A stretch of DNA of 43,311 bases from an uncultured Eubacterium sp. (GCA_900542875.1 UQPH01000008.1:1-43311), one strand, 5' to 3'; shown: positions 16,335 to 25,528, numbered from the stretch's first letter. Numbers and translations: made by a program. Notes: a model not told the origin generated them from the letters alone.

Positions 16335-17981
16335 CTAAATCTGCCTGATTAATTTTTTATCTATTCTTGCAGCCCATGCAATATTATATGAATGGTCGCC
16401 CACCCTTTCCAAGTCTTGCAGAGCCTTAGTAAATATAACGCCGGAGGCTGTATGACATTTCTTTTCACGCAATCGTTTTACATGATTATCCTGAGCTTGT
16501 AACGTCAAATAATCTATTGTATCCTCTATATAATGAAGTTGGTGTTCCTCGTCATCGGTAAGTTGTTTATTGAGGAACGCACCGATTGACCTGTCAAGAA
16601 GTTCCAAATCAAGTTCGTAAATCTGCTTAAATTCATCAAGACCTTGTTTTGTAAAACCGAGATCGTTGCTCTTTGCGGTTTCGATACGTTCCATGAGATT
16701 AAGTGCGTGATCGCCGATTCTCTCAAGGTCGGTAATTACATGGAAAAGTTTACCTATATATTCGCTGACCTCAGGCGTAAGCTGGCGTGAGGTAACGGTA
16801 ATCATATAGTCCGAAATATGATGATTAAGCCAATTAATAAGTTCCTCGTTTTCTGATATGGTATGCTTTTGGCTGTCGTCCATTTTAAGGAAACTTTCGC
16901 ACGCAACGCAAAAATTCATACGCACGATTCGAGCCATACGCTCAACCTCACTGCCTATTTGAAGTGATATGGTAATGGGGTTATCGTCAACCTTAGTGTC
17001 GATAAATTCAAATCTGAGCCTTGTATCGTGCTCCTTGGGTTTAATTATAATCTCGCTGAATTTAACAAGAAGCGGAACGAACGGAAGCAGGAACACAGCA
17101 GTTACCACCTTAAAGATGATATGTGCTATTGCAACCTGCACCGAGCCGTTATCGGACAGAGTTGTAATCCACTGCACATACTGCGGAACGAATATCGCAA
17201 GCGGAGTAAATATAAGCATACCCACAAAATCAAACATAAAGTAAATGACGGCGGCACGTTTAGCGTTTGTTTTAGCTCCGATAGCAGAAAGGAAAAGCGG
17301 CATAGCCGAGCCGACATTAATACCGATAATGAGATAAATGGCAAACTTCATCGGCATAAGTTCGGCACCTGTCATTGCAAGAGCCTGCAAAACGCCGATA
17401 GATGCACTCGAACTTTGAAGCACGGAGCACATAGCGAAGCCGATTAAAAGACCGAGCAGCGGATTATCCGCCTTTGTTATAAAGCTTTGGAACGATGCGC
17501 TGGTTTTAAGCACACCCATAGCCTCGGAGCCGCTCATATACTTCAGACCGAAGAAAAGAACACCGAATCCGAGAATAATCTGACCGATATATTTTTGGCT
17601 CTGTTTTTTACAAAACATCATCATAACCGTGCCGACAAAGATACAAATAGGTGCAATTGCCGAAACATCTATGGCGATAAGCACGGCGGTGATTGTTGTA
17701 CCGATATTTGCACCTATGATTACTCCTGTTGCCTGAAACAAATCCATAATTCCGGCATTGAGAAATCCCATAATCATAACGGTTGTGGCAGATGAGGACT
17801 GAATAATCGCCGTTACGAGAACACCGAGCAAAAAGCCCTTAAATCGGTTTCTTGTGAGTTTTTCGAGCAAGTCCTTCATCTTATTTCCGGCTACACGGTT
17901 AAGTCCCTCGGACATATATTTCATTCCGAAAAGGAACAATCCCAAGCCGCCGAGAAGGTTAATAATATTTACAAAACTCAT
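16335..17981 (-). CDS. Na+/phosphate cotransporter with C-terminal PhoU-like domain
   Basis: Membrane transporter of the NptA/YjbB (PNaS) family, moving phosphate with sodium. It has the duplicated QSSSAT/QSSSAS motifs (about residues 61-67 and 187-193) in the two inverted membrane repeats, with about nine hydrophobic segments over residues 1-310. From about residue 340 on there is a soluble all-helical PhoU-like domain with the repeated ITDLERIGDHALN and LQDLERVGDHSYN signatures, which bind metal and probably regulate the carrier. Length 548 residues is normal for this fused form. It begins 42 bases after tRNA-Arg, with no strong terminator between, and may be cotranscribed with it. Confidence 0.92.
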   Translation of the reverse strand: MSFVNIINLLGGLGLFLFGMKYMSEGLNRVAGNKMKDLLEKLTRNRFKGFLLGVLVTAIIQSSSATTVMIMGFLNAGIMDLFQATGVIIGANIGTTITAVLIAIDVSAIAPICIFVGTVMMMFCKKQSQKYIGQIILGFGVLFFGLKYMSGSEAMGVLKTSASFQSFITKADNPLLGLLIGFAMCSVLQSSSASIGVLQALAMTGAELMPMKFAIYLIIGINVGSAMPLFLSAIGAKTNAKRAAVIYFMFDFVGMLIFTPLAIFVPQYVQWITTLSDNGSVQVAIAHIIFKVVTAVFLLPFVPLLVKFSEIIIKPKEHDTRLRFEFIDTKVDDNPITISLQIGSEVERMARIVRMNFCVACESFLKMDDSQKHTISENEELINWLNHHISDYMITVTSRQLTPEVSEYIGKLFHVITDLERIGDHALNLMERIETAKSNDLGFTKQGLDEFKQIYELDLELLDRSIGAFLNKQLTDDEEHQLHYIEDTIDYLTLQAQDNHVKRLREKKCHTASGVIFTKALQDLERVGDHSYNIAWAARIDKKLIRQI

Positions 17982-18023
17982 AAGGTACTCCTTTTTTCAT
18001 ACAAGTTTTTGTTAAAAAACAAA

Positions 18024-18100
18024 TGGCCTGCCCGGCGAGAATCGAACTCGCAGTCTCCCGAGTCGGAGTCGGGTGCATTATCCTATTGTGCTACGGACAG
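18024..18100 (-). tRNA. tRNA-Arg, anticodon CCG, CCA encoded
   Basis: The 7-bp acceptor stem (CTGTCCG with CGGGCAG, one G-U) pairs bases 18094-18100 with 18028-18034. The anticodon stem CCCGA/TCGGG encloses loop CTCCGAC, giving anticodon CCG (reads CGG, Arg). The T arm is GCGAG-TTCGATT-CTCGC. After discriminator G at 18027 the CCA end is encoded (18024-18026). D-stem is short but regular. Confidence 0.95.
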
Positions 18101-18113
18101 GTATATTAAAGCT

Positions 18114-18142
18114 AGAATAGCATTAAATGATAAAGTGTTCAA
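18114..18142 (-). promoter_or_regulatory. Promoter of tRNA-Arg
   Basis: Minus-strand TTGAAC at 18137-18142, 17-base spacer, TATTCT at 18114-18119, placed about 13 bases before the mature tRNA 5' end. Confidence 0.65.
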
Positions 18143-18172
18143 TCATTCTCGCCCGATAAAACAATTTTACGG

Positions 18173-18862
18173 CTATCTGATTGCAAAACTTACGCAAAAG
18201 CATTTCTTTGCGCCGTAAGAGTCAAGCACTGCGGCACATTCGCTTAGAGTTGAGCCCGTTGTTTTAACATCGTCAACGATAAGAAAAGTCTTGCCCTCAA
18301 TGTTCAAACCGTCATATACATCAAAGGCGCCGAATATATTGGCTCTTCGCATACGGGCACTCTGATTTCTCTGCGGAGGATTTTCGTATGCCTTATAAAA
18401 CACATCGAGAAGCGGCACACCGATTTTATCCGATATACGCCGTGCAAGTTCAAGCGACTGATTATAGCCCCTGCGCTTTTGCCGTTTTTCGCTCATAGGA
18501 ACATAAGTGATATAATCAAATTTAATTCCGCCGTATTCCCTAATAACGGTTTTTGCCATCTCGTCTCCCATACCCTCTGCAAGTTCGGGTCTGGACGAAA
18601 ACTTAAACCTATGAACAGCCTTTATGACATTTCCTTCATAATAAAACGGAGCGACAATTCTCTCATAATCGGGTGTATTATGTGCATTTTTACATTCACA
18701 GCGGCTCTTATCCTTACCGCATTTATCACACGGAGAAGAGCCGATACGAGGATTGACACGGCACAAATCGCATAAATCATCATCGATTGCAACGACATCT
18801 CCGCATAAAACACAGCGTCTGGGAAAGAACCAATAAAGCACTCTTTGAACTATCTTATTCAA
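18173..18862 (-). CDS. comF: ComF family phosphoribosyltransferase-like protein
   Basis: Competence-associated protein needed after DNA uptake, thought to work with the ComFA helicase or PriA. The 229-residue protein has an N-terminal zinc region with several Cys pairs (CVLCGD, CDLC, CDKCGKDKSRCEC, about residues 17-58). A double-basic MSEKRQKRRGYNQSLELAR segment follows, then the PRPP loop FLIVDDVKTTGSTLSEC near residue 193. It overlaps the end of comEA by 4 bases, so the two are probably translationally coupled. ComFA is not in the window. It is the last gene of the tepA-ftsK operon and no clear terminator follows. Confidence 0.9.
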   Translation of the reverse strand: MNKIVQRVLYWFFPRRCVLCGDVVAIDDDLCDLCRVNPRIGSSPCDKCGKDKSRCECKNAHNTPDYERIVAPFYYEGNVIKAVHRFKFSSRPELAEGMGDEMAKTVIREYGGIKFDYITYVPMSEKRQKRRGYNQSLELARRISDKIGVPLLDVFYKAYENPPQRNQSARMRRANIFGAFDVYDGLNIEGKTFLIVDDVKTTGSTLSECAAVLDSYGAKKCFCVSFAIR

Positions 18863-19221
18863 ACCGTAAGACTCCCTGCAATCTGTTCATAAAGAGTGTC
18901 GCCGATTCCGTCAACCTCTTTTAATTCCTCAACACTGTTAAACGGACCGTGCTCCTCTCGGTAGGCAACAATATTCTTCGCCCTAGTATCTCCTATGCCC
19001 TTAACCATAGTAAGTTCATCGGCAGTGGCGGTATTGATATTAATCGGAAAAATATGTTCCTGTGTTATATCGAGTGTTTCTGCATTCACCGACTGCGTTG
19101 CATCGGTCGGATTAGGTTCGTCATAAACTCTGGGAGATTTTACGGCAACGAAAACCAGTATTGCGCCTATCAAAATAAGTGCAACACTGATTAAAATTAA
19201 TGTTTGCTTTCTTGCTGACAT
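18859..19221 (-). CDS. comEA: ComEA-type DNA-binding competence protein (helix-hairpin-helix)
   Basis: Membrane-anchored double-stranded DNA receptor for uptake. There is an N-terminal transmembrane segment (about residues 8-28; LILISVALILIGAILVFVAV), a short linker of about 30 residues, then (HhH)2: NINTATADELTMVKGIGDTRAKNIVAYREEHGPF, followed by SVEELKEVDGIGDTLYEQIAG. It is only 120 residues and lacks the extracellular SLBB-like domain of Bacillus ComEA, so it is a minimal form. The ATG at 19219-19221 is three bases past the ygiQ stop; a TTG at 19227 would overlap that stop. Only a weak AAGAAG precedes it, so it probably depends on coupling with ygiQ. Confidence 0.88.
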   Translation of the reverse strand: MSARKQTLILISVALILIGAILVFVAVKSPRVYDEPNPTDATQSVNAETLDITQEHIFPININTATADELTMVKGIGDTRAKNIVAYREEHGPFNSVEELKEVDGIGDTLYEQIAGSLTV

Positions 19222-19223
19222 AA

Positions 19224-21119
19224 TCAACGCTTCTTCTTGCTCTTTTGGTAACCGCTGCCGCTGCGGCGTCGGTTATTATTCTTACCGTAATTTTGGTTTG
19301 AATTATATTTATTGCTTTTAGGTTTCGGGTTTTGCTCTCTTACAAGGCAGTTATCGCCGTTTCCGATAAGGTCAAAGCGATGAATTTTTCTGAGTGCCTC
19401 TTCAACGAGTGCAAAATTTTTAGGATTATAATACTGAAGAAGTGCTCTTTGAAGTGCCTTATCGTGCGGCGACTTTGCCGAGTAAACCTCCTCCATAGTA
19501 TATGGGTCGAGACCGGTATAAAACATAGTGGTGGAAATCGTACCGGGAGTGGGATAAAAATCCTGCACCTGCTCGGGGCGAATATGATTTTTCTTCAAAA
19601 ACAGTGCCAAATCGACAGCGTCATTAAGAGTTGAGCCGGGGTGGCTCGACATAAGATAAGGAACCAAATACTGCTCCTTATTCACCTCGTCGGTATACTG
19701 AAAATACCGCTTTGAAAATTCTATATATGCCTCTATATGCGGCTTTCCCATCTTATCAAGAACAGCCGCAGAGCAATGCTCGGGTGCAACCTTAAGTTGA
19801 CCCGACACATGGTACTTTACAAGTTCCCTAAAAAATGTATCGTCTTTATCCTGCAAGAGATAATCATATCTTATACCCGAGCGGATAAATACCTTTTTTA
19901 CACCCGGAAGAGCTCTGACCTCTCTGAGAATATCGAGATATTCCTCATGGTTTGAATATAAATTTGCGCACGGTTTAGGCGCAAGACATTTCTTACCCTT
20001 ACAGAGTCCGTGCTTCTTTTGAAACTCGCACGAGGGCTGACGGAAATTTGCGGTAGGGCCGCCTATATCGTGAATATAACCCTTAAAGTCGGGCATGGCT
20101 GTAAGTTTCTTTGCCTCTGCGATAATTGATTTTTTACTTCTTGTAGTTATGTATCTGCCCTGATGAAAAGCGATTGAGCAAAAATTGCACGCACCGAAGC
20201 ATCCACGGTTATGAGTAATGGAAAACTCAACCTCCTGAATACCGGGAACACCGCCAAACTTTTCATACATAGGGTGGTACGTTCTCATATATGGGAGCGA
20301 ATAAACCCAATCAAGTTCATCGGTGGTAAGAGGCGGCATAGGCTGATTTTGCACAATCATCTTTTTGCCGTGCTTTTGCTTAATAACCTTGCCTCTGATA
20401 TGGTCTTGCTCGTCCTGCTGAATACGGGAAGCCTTGGCGTACTCCTTTTTTGAGGAGCAAACATTTTCATACGAGGGGCACTCGACGCCGACATATGGGG
20501 TATCCTTTGTATCAACAGCGTAAACCGTACCCTTAACATCGTGAATTGAAGTTATATCCTCGCCTGCGTTCAATCTGTCGGCAATCTCAATCGACTGATT
20601 TTCACCCATACCGAATATCAAGAGGTCTGCCCTACTGTCGAGCAGAATTGAAGGTCTGACCTTATCGTCCCAATAATCATAGTGGGCAAAGCGGCGAAGA
20701 GACGCCTCGAGTCCGCCGATAACAACAGGCGTATCGGGATAAATGTCCTTAACAGCATTCGAGTAAACTATCACCGCTCTGTCGGGTCTTTTTCCGATTA
20801 CGCCGCCTGCGGTATATGCATCGGTTCTGCGTGGCTTTTTTGCCACGGTATAATGAGCGACCATAGAATCTATATTGCCGCTTGAAATAAAGAAAGCAAG
20901 TCTCGGCTTTCCGAAGCGCATAAAATCATCTTTCTTATGCCAGTCCGGCTGACTGATAACGGCAACCTTATATCCCCTTGCCTGTAAGACACGGGTGATA
21001 ATGGAAGCACCAAACGAAGGATGATCAACATATGCATCGCCGGAAATATATACTATATCCGGCTGTTCCCAGCCAAGGTCAAGCATTTCTTTTTTTGTTA
21101 CAGGGAGAAAATTATTCAT
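19224..21119 (-). CDS. ygiQ: YgiQ family radical SAM protein
   Basis: Large radical SAM protein of unknown reaction, widespread in anaerobes. The N-terminal domain (residues 1-290) is the YgiQ-specific region with DIVYISGDAYVDHPSFG near residue 21 and VVIGGLEASLRRFAHYDYW. The Fe-S cluster motif CFGACNFC follows near residue 310, then KSIIAEAKKL and DIGGPTANF. The C-terminal YgiQ region holds KHGLCKGKKCLAPKPC. A basic, Gly/Asn/Arg-rich tail (NYGKNNNRRRSGSGYQ) ends the 631 residues and might bind RNA. It overlaps the ftsK end by 8 bases and has AGAGGA before the ATG. Confidence 0.92.
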   Translation of the reverse strand: MNNFLPVTKKEMLDLGWEQPDIVYISGDAYVDHPSFGASIITRVLQARGYKVAVISQPDWHKKDDFMRFGKPRLAFFISSGNIDSMVAHYTVAKKPRRTDAYTAGGVIGKRPDRAVIVYSNAVKDIYPDTPVVIGGLEASLRRFAHYDYWDDKVRPSILLDSRADLLIFGMGENQSIEIADRLNAGEDITSIHDVKGTVYAVDTKDTPYVGVECPSYENVCSSKKEYAKASRIQQDEQDHIRGKVIKQKHGKKMIVQNQPMPPLTTDELDWVYSLPYMRTYHPMYEKFGGVPGIQEVEFSITHNRGCFGACNFCSIAFHQGRYITTRSKKSIIAEAKKLTAMPDFKGYIHDIGGPTANFRQPSCEFQKKHGLCKGKKCLAPKPCANLYSNHEEYLDILREVRALPGVKKVFIRSGIRYDYLLQDKDDTFFRELVKYHVSGQLKVAPEHCSAAVLDKMGKPHIEAYIEFSKRYFQYTDEVNKEQYLVPYLMSSHPGSTLNDAVDLALFLKKNHIRPEQVQDFYPTPGTISTTMFYTGLDPYTMEEVYSAKSPHDKALQRALLQYYNPKNFALVEEALRKIHRFDLIGNGDNCLVREQNPKPKSNKYNSNQNYGKNNNRRRSGSGYQKSKKKR

Positions 21120-23688
21120 AATATTCCTCTGAATTATCCTGATTATCTATCACATCGGCGTCTGAGGCAAAGGTCATTTGCTCCGTATTCTCCGATGTAA
21201 ATTCCTCGGCAGGACCCTGAGCCTGAAGCTGAATCCACTGCTGCTTTGTGATAAGAATTTTTCTCGGTTTTGAGCCGTCCTGCGGAGAAATGATATGCTT
21301 TTCCTCCATCTGGTCCATAATCTTAGAGCCTCTGGAATAGCCTACGCCGAGTTTTCTTTGGAGGAATGAAGTTGAAGCCTTGCCTGTTTCGATAACGACA
21401 TCAACAGCATCGTTAAACAGCGGGTCAAGATTTTCGCCCGATTCTCCGTTGTCGGTAAATTTACTTGAGCCTTTTTCCTGAACTGCTTTATTTTCGATTT
21501 CCTTTTGGATTTCCTCGCTATACTCGCTCTCGCCCTGATTTTTAATAAAGTCGCAAAGTTCCTCTACCTCTTCGTCGCTGATGTAACAACCCTGAACACG
21601 AAGCGGTTTATTTGCTCCGATGGGAGAATAGAGCATATCGCCCTGACCGAGCAATTTTTCTGCTCCGCCTGTATCAAGAATAGTACGGGAGTCGATAGCC
21701 GATGAAACCGTAAGAGCAATACGTGAGGAGATATTAGCCTTAATAAGACCCGTGATTACATCTACCGAAGGTCTTTGAGTTGCGATAACGAGGTGCATAC
21801 CTGCCGCACGAGCCATCTGTGCAAGACGACAAATACTGTCCTCAACCTCTTTGGGAGCAGCCATCATCAAATCGGCAAGCTCATCTATGCAAATAACAAT
21901 CTTAGGCATCGGGGTCATATCCTCATGCTTTGCGACATAACGGTTATAGCCCTCAATATCTCTAACGCCTGTATCGCTGAATTTTTGATAACGGGAGAGC
22001 ATTTCAGACACCGCCCAACCAAGTGCACCCGAAGCCTTGCGTGGGTCGGTTACGACAGGAACAAGAAGATGCGGTATATTTTCGTATTTTGAAAATTCTA
22101 CCTTTTTGGGGTCAATCATCAAAAACTTAACCTGATCGGGGGTTGCTCGATAAAGGATTGACACGATGATAGAGTTCATGCAAACCGATTTACCCGAACC
22201 GGTGGTACCTGCTATGAGTAAATGCGGCATTTTTGCTATATCGCAGAACACCGTCTTACCTGCGATGTCTTTACCGAGACCGGCAGAAAGGAGCGACTTT
22301 TGAGAAGAAAAGTCCACAGAATCGATAACCTCACGCATGGAAACGCTGTTCTTAACGGTATTGGGAATTTCGATTCCGACAGCCGCTTTGCCGGGGATAG
22401 GCGCTTCTATACGGACATTTACAGCCGCAAGGTTAAGTGCAATATCGTCGGCAAGATTTGTAATTTTATTAATACGAACGCCCGAAGCGGGTTTAAGTTC
22501 GTACCGTGTAACGGTAGGTCCTCTTGAAATATCGGTTATTTCAGCCTGTACGCCGAATGATGCAAGAGTATCAACCAAAAGTTCCGCATTCGTTTTCAGT
22601 TCGCCTGAAATATCCTTTGCGGATTTATGCTTAACAGCTTTAAGAATATTAACATCGGGAAGTTTATATTCCTTAACGGCCGATTTCATATCCTCATCGG
22701 TAACGACAAATTTCCCGACAGGCTCATGCTGCTTTTCCGTTTTAGGTTCAGGAGCCTTTTCGCCTTCACTTGCGTCCTTTACTATTTCGTCAAGTGATTT
22801 GATTTCTTCCCTGCGTTTTTTATTTCTGTTTGCGGAAGCATTTATTTCGTCAATCAGTTCGCTGTAATCGTCATTCTTTTCCTGAGCGGGCTGTTCTTTT
22901 TTTGACTTTTTCGATTTAGTCTGCTTTTCGTTTTCAGGCTTATCACCGTCAGTTTTCGGAGCCTCATCATCAAGGTAAATGTCGATATTTGCCTTTCTTC
23001 TCTCACGGCGTTCCTCAATATAAGGTGCCGCCTTTTCGACTGCCATTTTAACAGGTTTTGCCGTATTCTTAAAGAACTGATTTACCGTAACTCTTGACAG
23101 AAGCATTATATCAACTACCGCAATAAGCAAATCGACTATAATCGCAGGTGCTTTGCCCATAGTGAGAAGAAGCCATCCGAGTGCGCCGCCGAAGAGTCCG
23201 CCGTTGAAAACAAAAGGAGCCTCTTTGAATTCGGTTTTAACGGTCTCGATAAAATCACCGCCGCCCGAATTTTTTACAACGAAAACGAATGTAGACACCA
23301 CGAGCACCAAAACAAGAATGCAAATCGATTCGGCAAACATTTTCTTCTCGGTATTTTTTACGGTAACGAGAGCGGAATAAATCAAGCTGAGTATCGGCAA
23401 AAGAATAGCGGCAATCCAGCCGAACAGACCGATATAAGCATTATGTACCGTATTCCACACGCCGTCACCCGTAAGCACTGCAATAAAGAAAAACAAAACC
23501 GAAACGGTGAAAATAATAACGCTGAACACCCTTGTTTTATTTTCCTTAACAGCGGCGTCTATCTCCCTTTGCTCCTCCTCAAGTTTTTCGAGTTGAGCCT
23601 TAGTATAGCGAACCGGTTTTTGGGGAGCAGGCTTTTGAGAGGTATGCTTTTTATTTTTATTTGATTTTGATTTTTTTGTATCAGCCAT
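21112..23688 (-). CDS. ftsK: DNA translocase FtsK/SpoIIIE
   Basis: ATP-driven DNA pump at the septum that clears or packages the chromosome in division or sporulation. The 858-residue protein has a basic N-terminus, four to five transmembrane helices (residues 50-200), then a long charged linker with several KSKK and EEK stretches. The RecA-like motor has Walker A GTTGSGKSV near residues 494-502 and Walker B VICIDELADLMM, then AQMARAAGMHLVIATQRPS. The C-terminal gamma winged helix (FLQRKLGVGYSRGSKIMDQ) recognises orienting DNA sequences. A Glu/Gln/Thr-rich tail ends it. The preceding tepA and ylzJ genes are in the order known from Bacillus. Confidence 0.95.
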   Translation of the reverse strand: MADTKKSKSNKNKKHTSQKPAPQKPVRYTKAQLEKLEEEQREIDAAVKENKTRVFSVIIFTVSVLFFFIAVLTGDGVWNTVHNAYIGLFGWIAAILLPILSLIYSALVTVKNTEKKMFAESICILVLVLVVSTFVFVVKNSGGGDFIETVKTEFKEAPFVFNGGLFGGALGWLLLTMGKAPAIIVDLLIAVVDIMLLSRVTVNQFFKNTAKPVKMAVEKAAPYIEERRERRKANIDIYLDDEAPKTDGDKPENEKQTKSKKSKKEQPAQEKNDDYSELIDEINASANRNKKRREEIKSLDEIVKDASEGEKAPEPKTEKQHEPVGKFVVTDEDMKSAVKEYKLPDVNILKAVKHKSAKDISGELKTNAELLVDTLASFGVQAEITDISRGPTVTRYELKPASGVRINKITNLADDIALNLAAVNVRIEAPIPGKAAVGIEIPNTVKNSVSMREVIDSVDFSSQKSLLSAGLGKDIAGKTVFCDIAKMPHLLIAGTTGSGKSVCMNSIIVSILYRATPDQVKFLMIDPKKVEFSKYENIPHLLVPVVTDPRKASGALGWAVSEMLSRYQKFSDTGVRDIEGYNRYVAKHEDMTPMPKIVICIDELADLMMAAPKEVEDSICRLAQMARAAGMHLVIATQRPSVDVITGLIKANISSRIALTVSSAIDSRTILDTGGAEKLLGQGDMLYSPIGANKPLRVQGCYISDEEVEELCDFIKNQGESEYSEEIQKEIENKAVQEKGSSKFTDNGESGENLDPLFNDAVDVVIETGKASTSFLQRKLGVGYSRGSKIMDQMEEKHIISPQDGSKPRKILITKQQWIQLQAQGPAEEFTSENTEQMTFASDADVIDNQDNSEEYYE

Positions 23689-23700
23689 AATTAACCTACT

Positions 23701-24561
23701 TTATCTGAAAATCAATTCAAAAATTCCTACAACTAAAACAACTGCGCCAAACGAAACATCGTACCACGCAAAGAATTTAAGTAAATTATTTTTTACCAAA
23801 TACTTAAACACTCTGACAAGCACAAACGAAGCGACAATCGCAATAACAACGCCAATAATCGCTTGAACGACAGTCATAACGCTTACCGCCGTACAAAGTT
23901 CGATTATTCCACGAACGAGGAGCAAAGGTACGCTGAGATAAAGCGTATAATTAAGAGCCTGCTTAGTCTTTACTCCGAAAATTAAAAGAATCGAAAACGC
24001 AACACCGACAAAGGATAAACCGGAAAGCGGGGCACACAAAAACGCCGCAATTCCGACAACAACAGCAGGAAGTTGAGTCAGTTCTTTATTATTTGTTTTT
24101 ATCGTAAGCACCTTAACTGCGGCAAATAGAAGTCCGCCGGTGATTGCCATAAATATACCTTCATCGAGCAAAGTCTTATTATACTGAGTCGAGCGAAGCA
24201 CATCGAAAAGAAAACCTTTTGAGCCGCATGGTATCAGCCACAAAAGCAGCGGCACAAGCGAAATGAGCGAGTTATACATAAACTGCCTTGCAGGTTTTTG
24301 AGAATTGGCCTTAGCCTCTTTATGAATAACGTCCTTAACCGTAAAGAAAAACTCATTAAACATTCTGAGAAAAAGTTTATACATTGCAACCGTAATTCCT
24401 ACGGCTACGGCAATATGTATAATTCCCGTAAGGGCGGAAGAACCGCCGCCGAAACGGGACGAAAAATCATGAAATACAGAAGAGTGAGCATTTTCACTTA
24501 TCGGAAGTATTATGCACAGCGCCTGAAACAGCGCCTGAAAAATTGCAGTTACAATTGACAC
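23701..24561 (-). CDS. UppP/BacA-fold membrane protein with degraded active site
   Basis: About 286 residues with eight hydrophobic segments. It aligns by eye with undecaprenyl-diphosphate phosphatase: IFQALFQALCIILPISENAH matches the first re-entrant motif (EGLTEFLPVSSTGH in E. coli) and PLSGLSFVGVA matches the PGFSRSGAT motif. The catalytic residues are gone: the first Glu is Gln13, the second is Ile17, the Ser-Ser pair is Ser-Glu, and the Arg of the second motif is Leu. Only His26 remains. So it probably cannot hydrolyse undecaprenyl pyrophosphate. The start is GTG at 24559-24561 with GGAGG eight bases upstream. It sits between ylzJ and ftsK, where Bacillus has no gene. Confidence 0.75.
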   Translation of the reverse strand: MSIVTAIFQALFQALCIILPISENAHSSVFHDFSSRFGGGSSALTGIIHIAVAVGITVAMYKLFLRMFNEFFFTVKDVIHKEAKANSQKPARQFMYNSLISLVPLLLWLIPCGSKGFLFDVLRSTQYNKTLLDEGIFMAITGGLLFAAVKVLTIKTNNKELTQLPAVVVGIAAFLCAPLSGLSFVGVAFSILLIFGVKTKQALNYTLYLSVPLLLVRGIIELCTAVSVMTVVQAIIGVVIAIVASFVLVRVFKYLVKNNLLKFFAWYDVSFGAVVLVVGIFELIFR

Positions 24562-24712
24562 AGTTATGTCCTCCGTGAATATCCGGCACATCAAGGAAAT
24601 AACCCGTACGAATGTAATCGTAAGGATTGGTTGACCGTGGTGCGACAGCAAAATTATTATAAGAATTACTATCTGCCAAAACATCGTCGACAGCGATTAT
24701 GGTATAAAGCAT
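24494..24712 (-). CDS. ylzJ: YlzJ-like protein, 72 aa
   Basis: Small protein of unknown function. The N-terminal MLYTIIAVDDVLADS and the central VAPRSTNPYDYIRTGYF match the YlzJ pattern (MLYT...V near the start and ST-P-DYL later). In Bacillus it sits between tepA and ftsK (spoIIIE), as it does here. It starts just after the tepA stop, and its last 68 bases overlap the UppP-like gene in another frame. The family is too short and poorly studied for me to say more. Cysteine-rich tail GGHNCVNCNCN is unusual and might come from the frame overlap. Confidence 0.65.
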   Translation of the reverse strand: MLYTIIAVDDVLADSNSYNNFAVAPRSTNPYDYIRTGYFLDVPDIHGGHNCVNCNCNFSGAVSGAVHNTSDK

Positions 24713-24715
24713 AAA

Positions 24716-25393
24716 TCATTCCTCTTTTGATATAACTCGGTTAAGATAATCCAGCGCATCGCTCAAGCCGCCGAGTTCGTCAATCAAATTACATTCGACC
24801 GCCGCCTCACCGTCAAGCACCGTGCCGACATCCATAACCAATTCGCCCGTTTTCATCATAAGCGAGCGAAAGTCCTCTGCCGTGATTTTTGAGTTAGCCT
24901 CAACGAAACCTGCAATTCTGTCCTGCATTTTTTCAAAATAAGAAAGCGTTTGCGGTACGCCGAGAACAGTACCGTTCATTCTGACGGGGTGAACGGTCAT
25001 AGTTGCGGTGGGAACGATAAAACTTCTGTCACAACTCACGGCAAGCGGAACGCCGATACTGTGTCCGCCGCCGAGAACCAAGGAAGCGGTAGGCGTTTTC
25101 ATAGTGGCAATAAGTTCCGCAATAGCCAGTCCCGCCTCAACATCTCCGCCGACTGTATTAAGGATAATCAAAAGACCCTCTATCTCCCTGCTCTCCTCTA
25201 TTGCGACAAGTTGCGGAATGACATGCTCATATTTAGTTGTTTTATTTTGACTGGGGAGAATATAATGCCCCTCAATCTGTCCGATAACGGTCAGGCAATG
25301 AATATAATGCCCGTCCTTTTTTACGGTAATGGAGCCGTTTTCAAAGGAAGATTCTTCCTCTGCGGCTTTAACATTTTCATTTTCGTCAGGCAT
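24716..25393 (-). CDS. tepA: ClpP-class serine protease, TepA type
   Basis: ClpP-fold peptidase related to Bacillus TepA (translocation-enhancing protein), thought to trim or digest signal peptides at the membrane. The 225-residue protein has an acidic N-terminus, then EGLLIILNTVGGDVEAGLAI (oxyanion-hole glycines). The likely triad is Ser112 (GGGHSIGVPLAVS), His135 (TMTVHPVR) and an Asp at 188 or 194 (MDVGTVLDG). ClpP's Ser-Ala-Ala is here Ser-Ile-Gly, as in the TepA branch. There is no transmembrane segment. First gene of a seven-gene operon that ends at comF, with GAGGTG before the start. Confidence 0.87.
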   Translation of the reverse strand: MPDENENVKAAEEESSFENGSITVKKDGHYIHCLTVIGQIEGHYILPSQNKTTKYEHVIPQLVAIEESREIEGLLIILNTVGGDVEAGLAIAELIATMKTPTASLVLGGGHSIGVPLAVSCDRSFIVPTATMTVHPVRMNGTVLGVPQTLSYFEKMQDRIAGFVEANSKITAEDFRSLMMKTGELVMDVGTVLDGEAAVECNLIDELGGLSDALDYLNRVISKEE

Positions 25394-25434
25394 AACGACA
25401 CCTCATCACTGTTATGCCCAAAATAATACATTTT

Positions 25435-25463
25435 ATTTTAACATTTTATGATGATTTTTTCAA
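25435..25463 (-). promoter_or_regulatory. Promoter of the tepA-ylzJ-ftsK-comF operon
   Basis: Minus-strand TTGAAA at 25458-25463, 17-base spacer, TAAAAT at 25435-25440, with tepA starting 42 bases further on. Confidence 0.55.
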
Positions 25464-25490
25464 TACTATATTTAATATTATATATTATAA

Positions 25491-25528
25491 ATAAAAGCAA
25501 GGACTTAAAAAGAATTAAGTCCTTGCTT
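25491..25528 (-). terminator. Terminator after the large surface protein gene
   Basis: Perfect 14-base inverted repeat (AAGCAAGGACTTAA at 25495-25508, TTAAGTCCTTGCTT at 25515-25528), six-base loop, then a T-rich tail on the minus strand. Confidence 0.8.

Noticed and set aside
18101..18172. Terminator after comF
   Set aside because: A weak stem with a bulge is present near 18160, but no T-tract follows, so I did not list it.
24494..24684. A longer start for the UppP-like protein (24684)
   Set aside because: It would overlap nearly the whole YlzJ-like gene; the GTG at 24561 has GGAGG and matches the family N-terminus.
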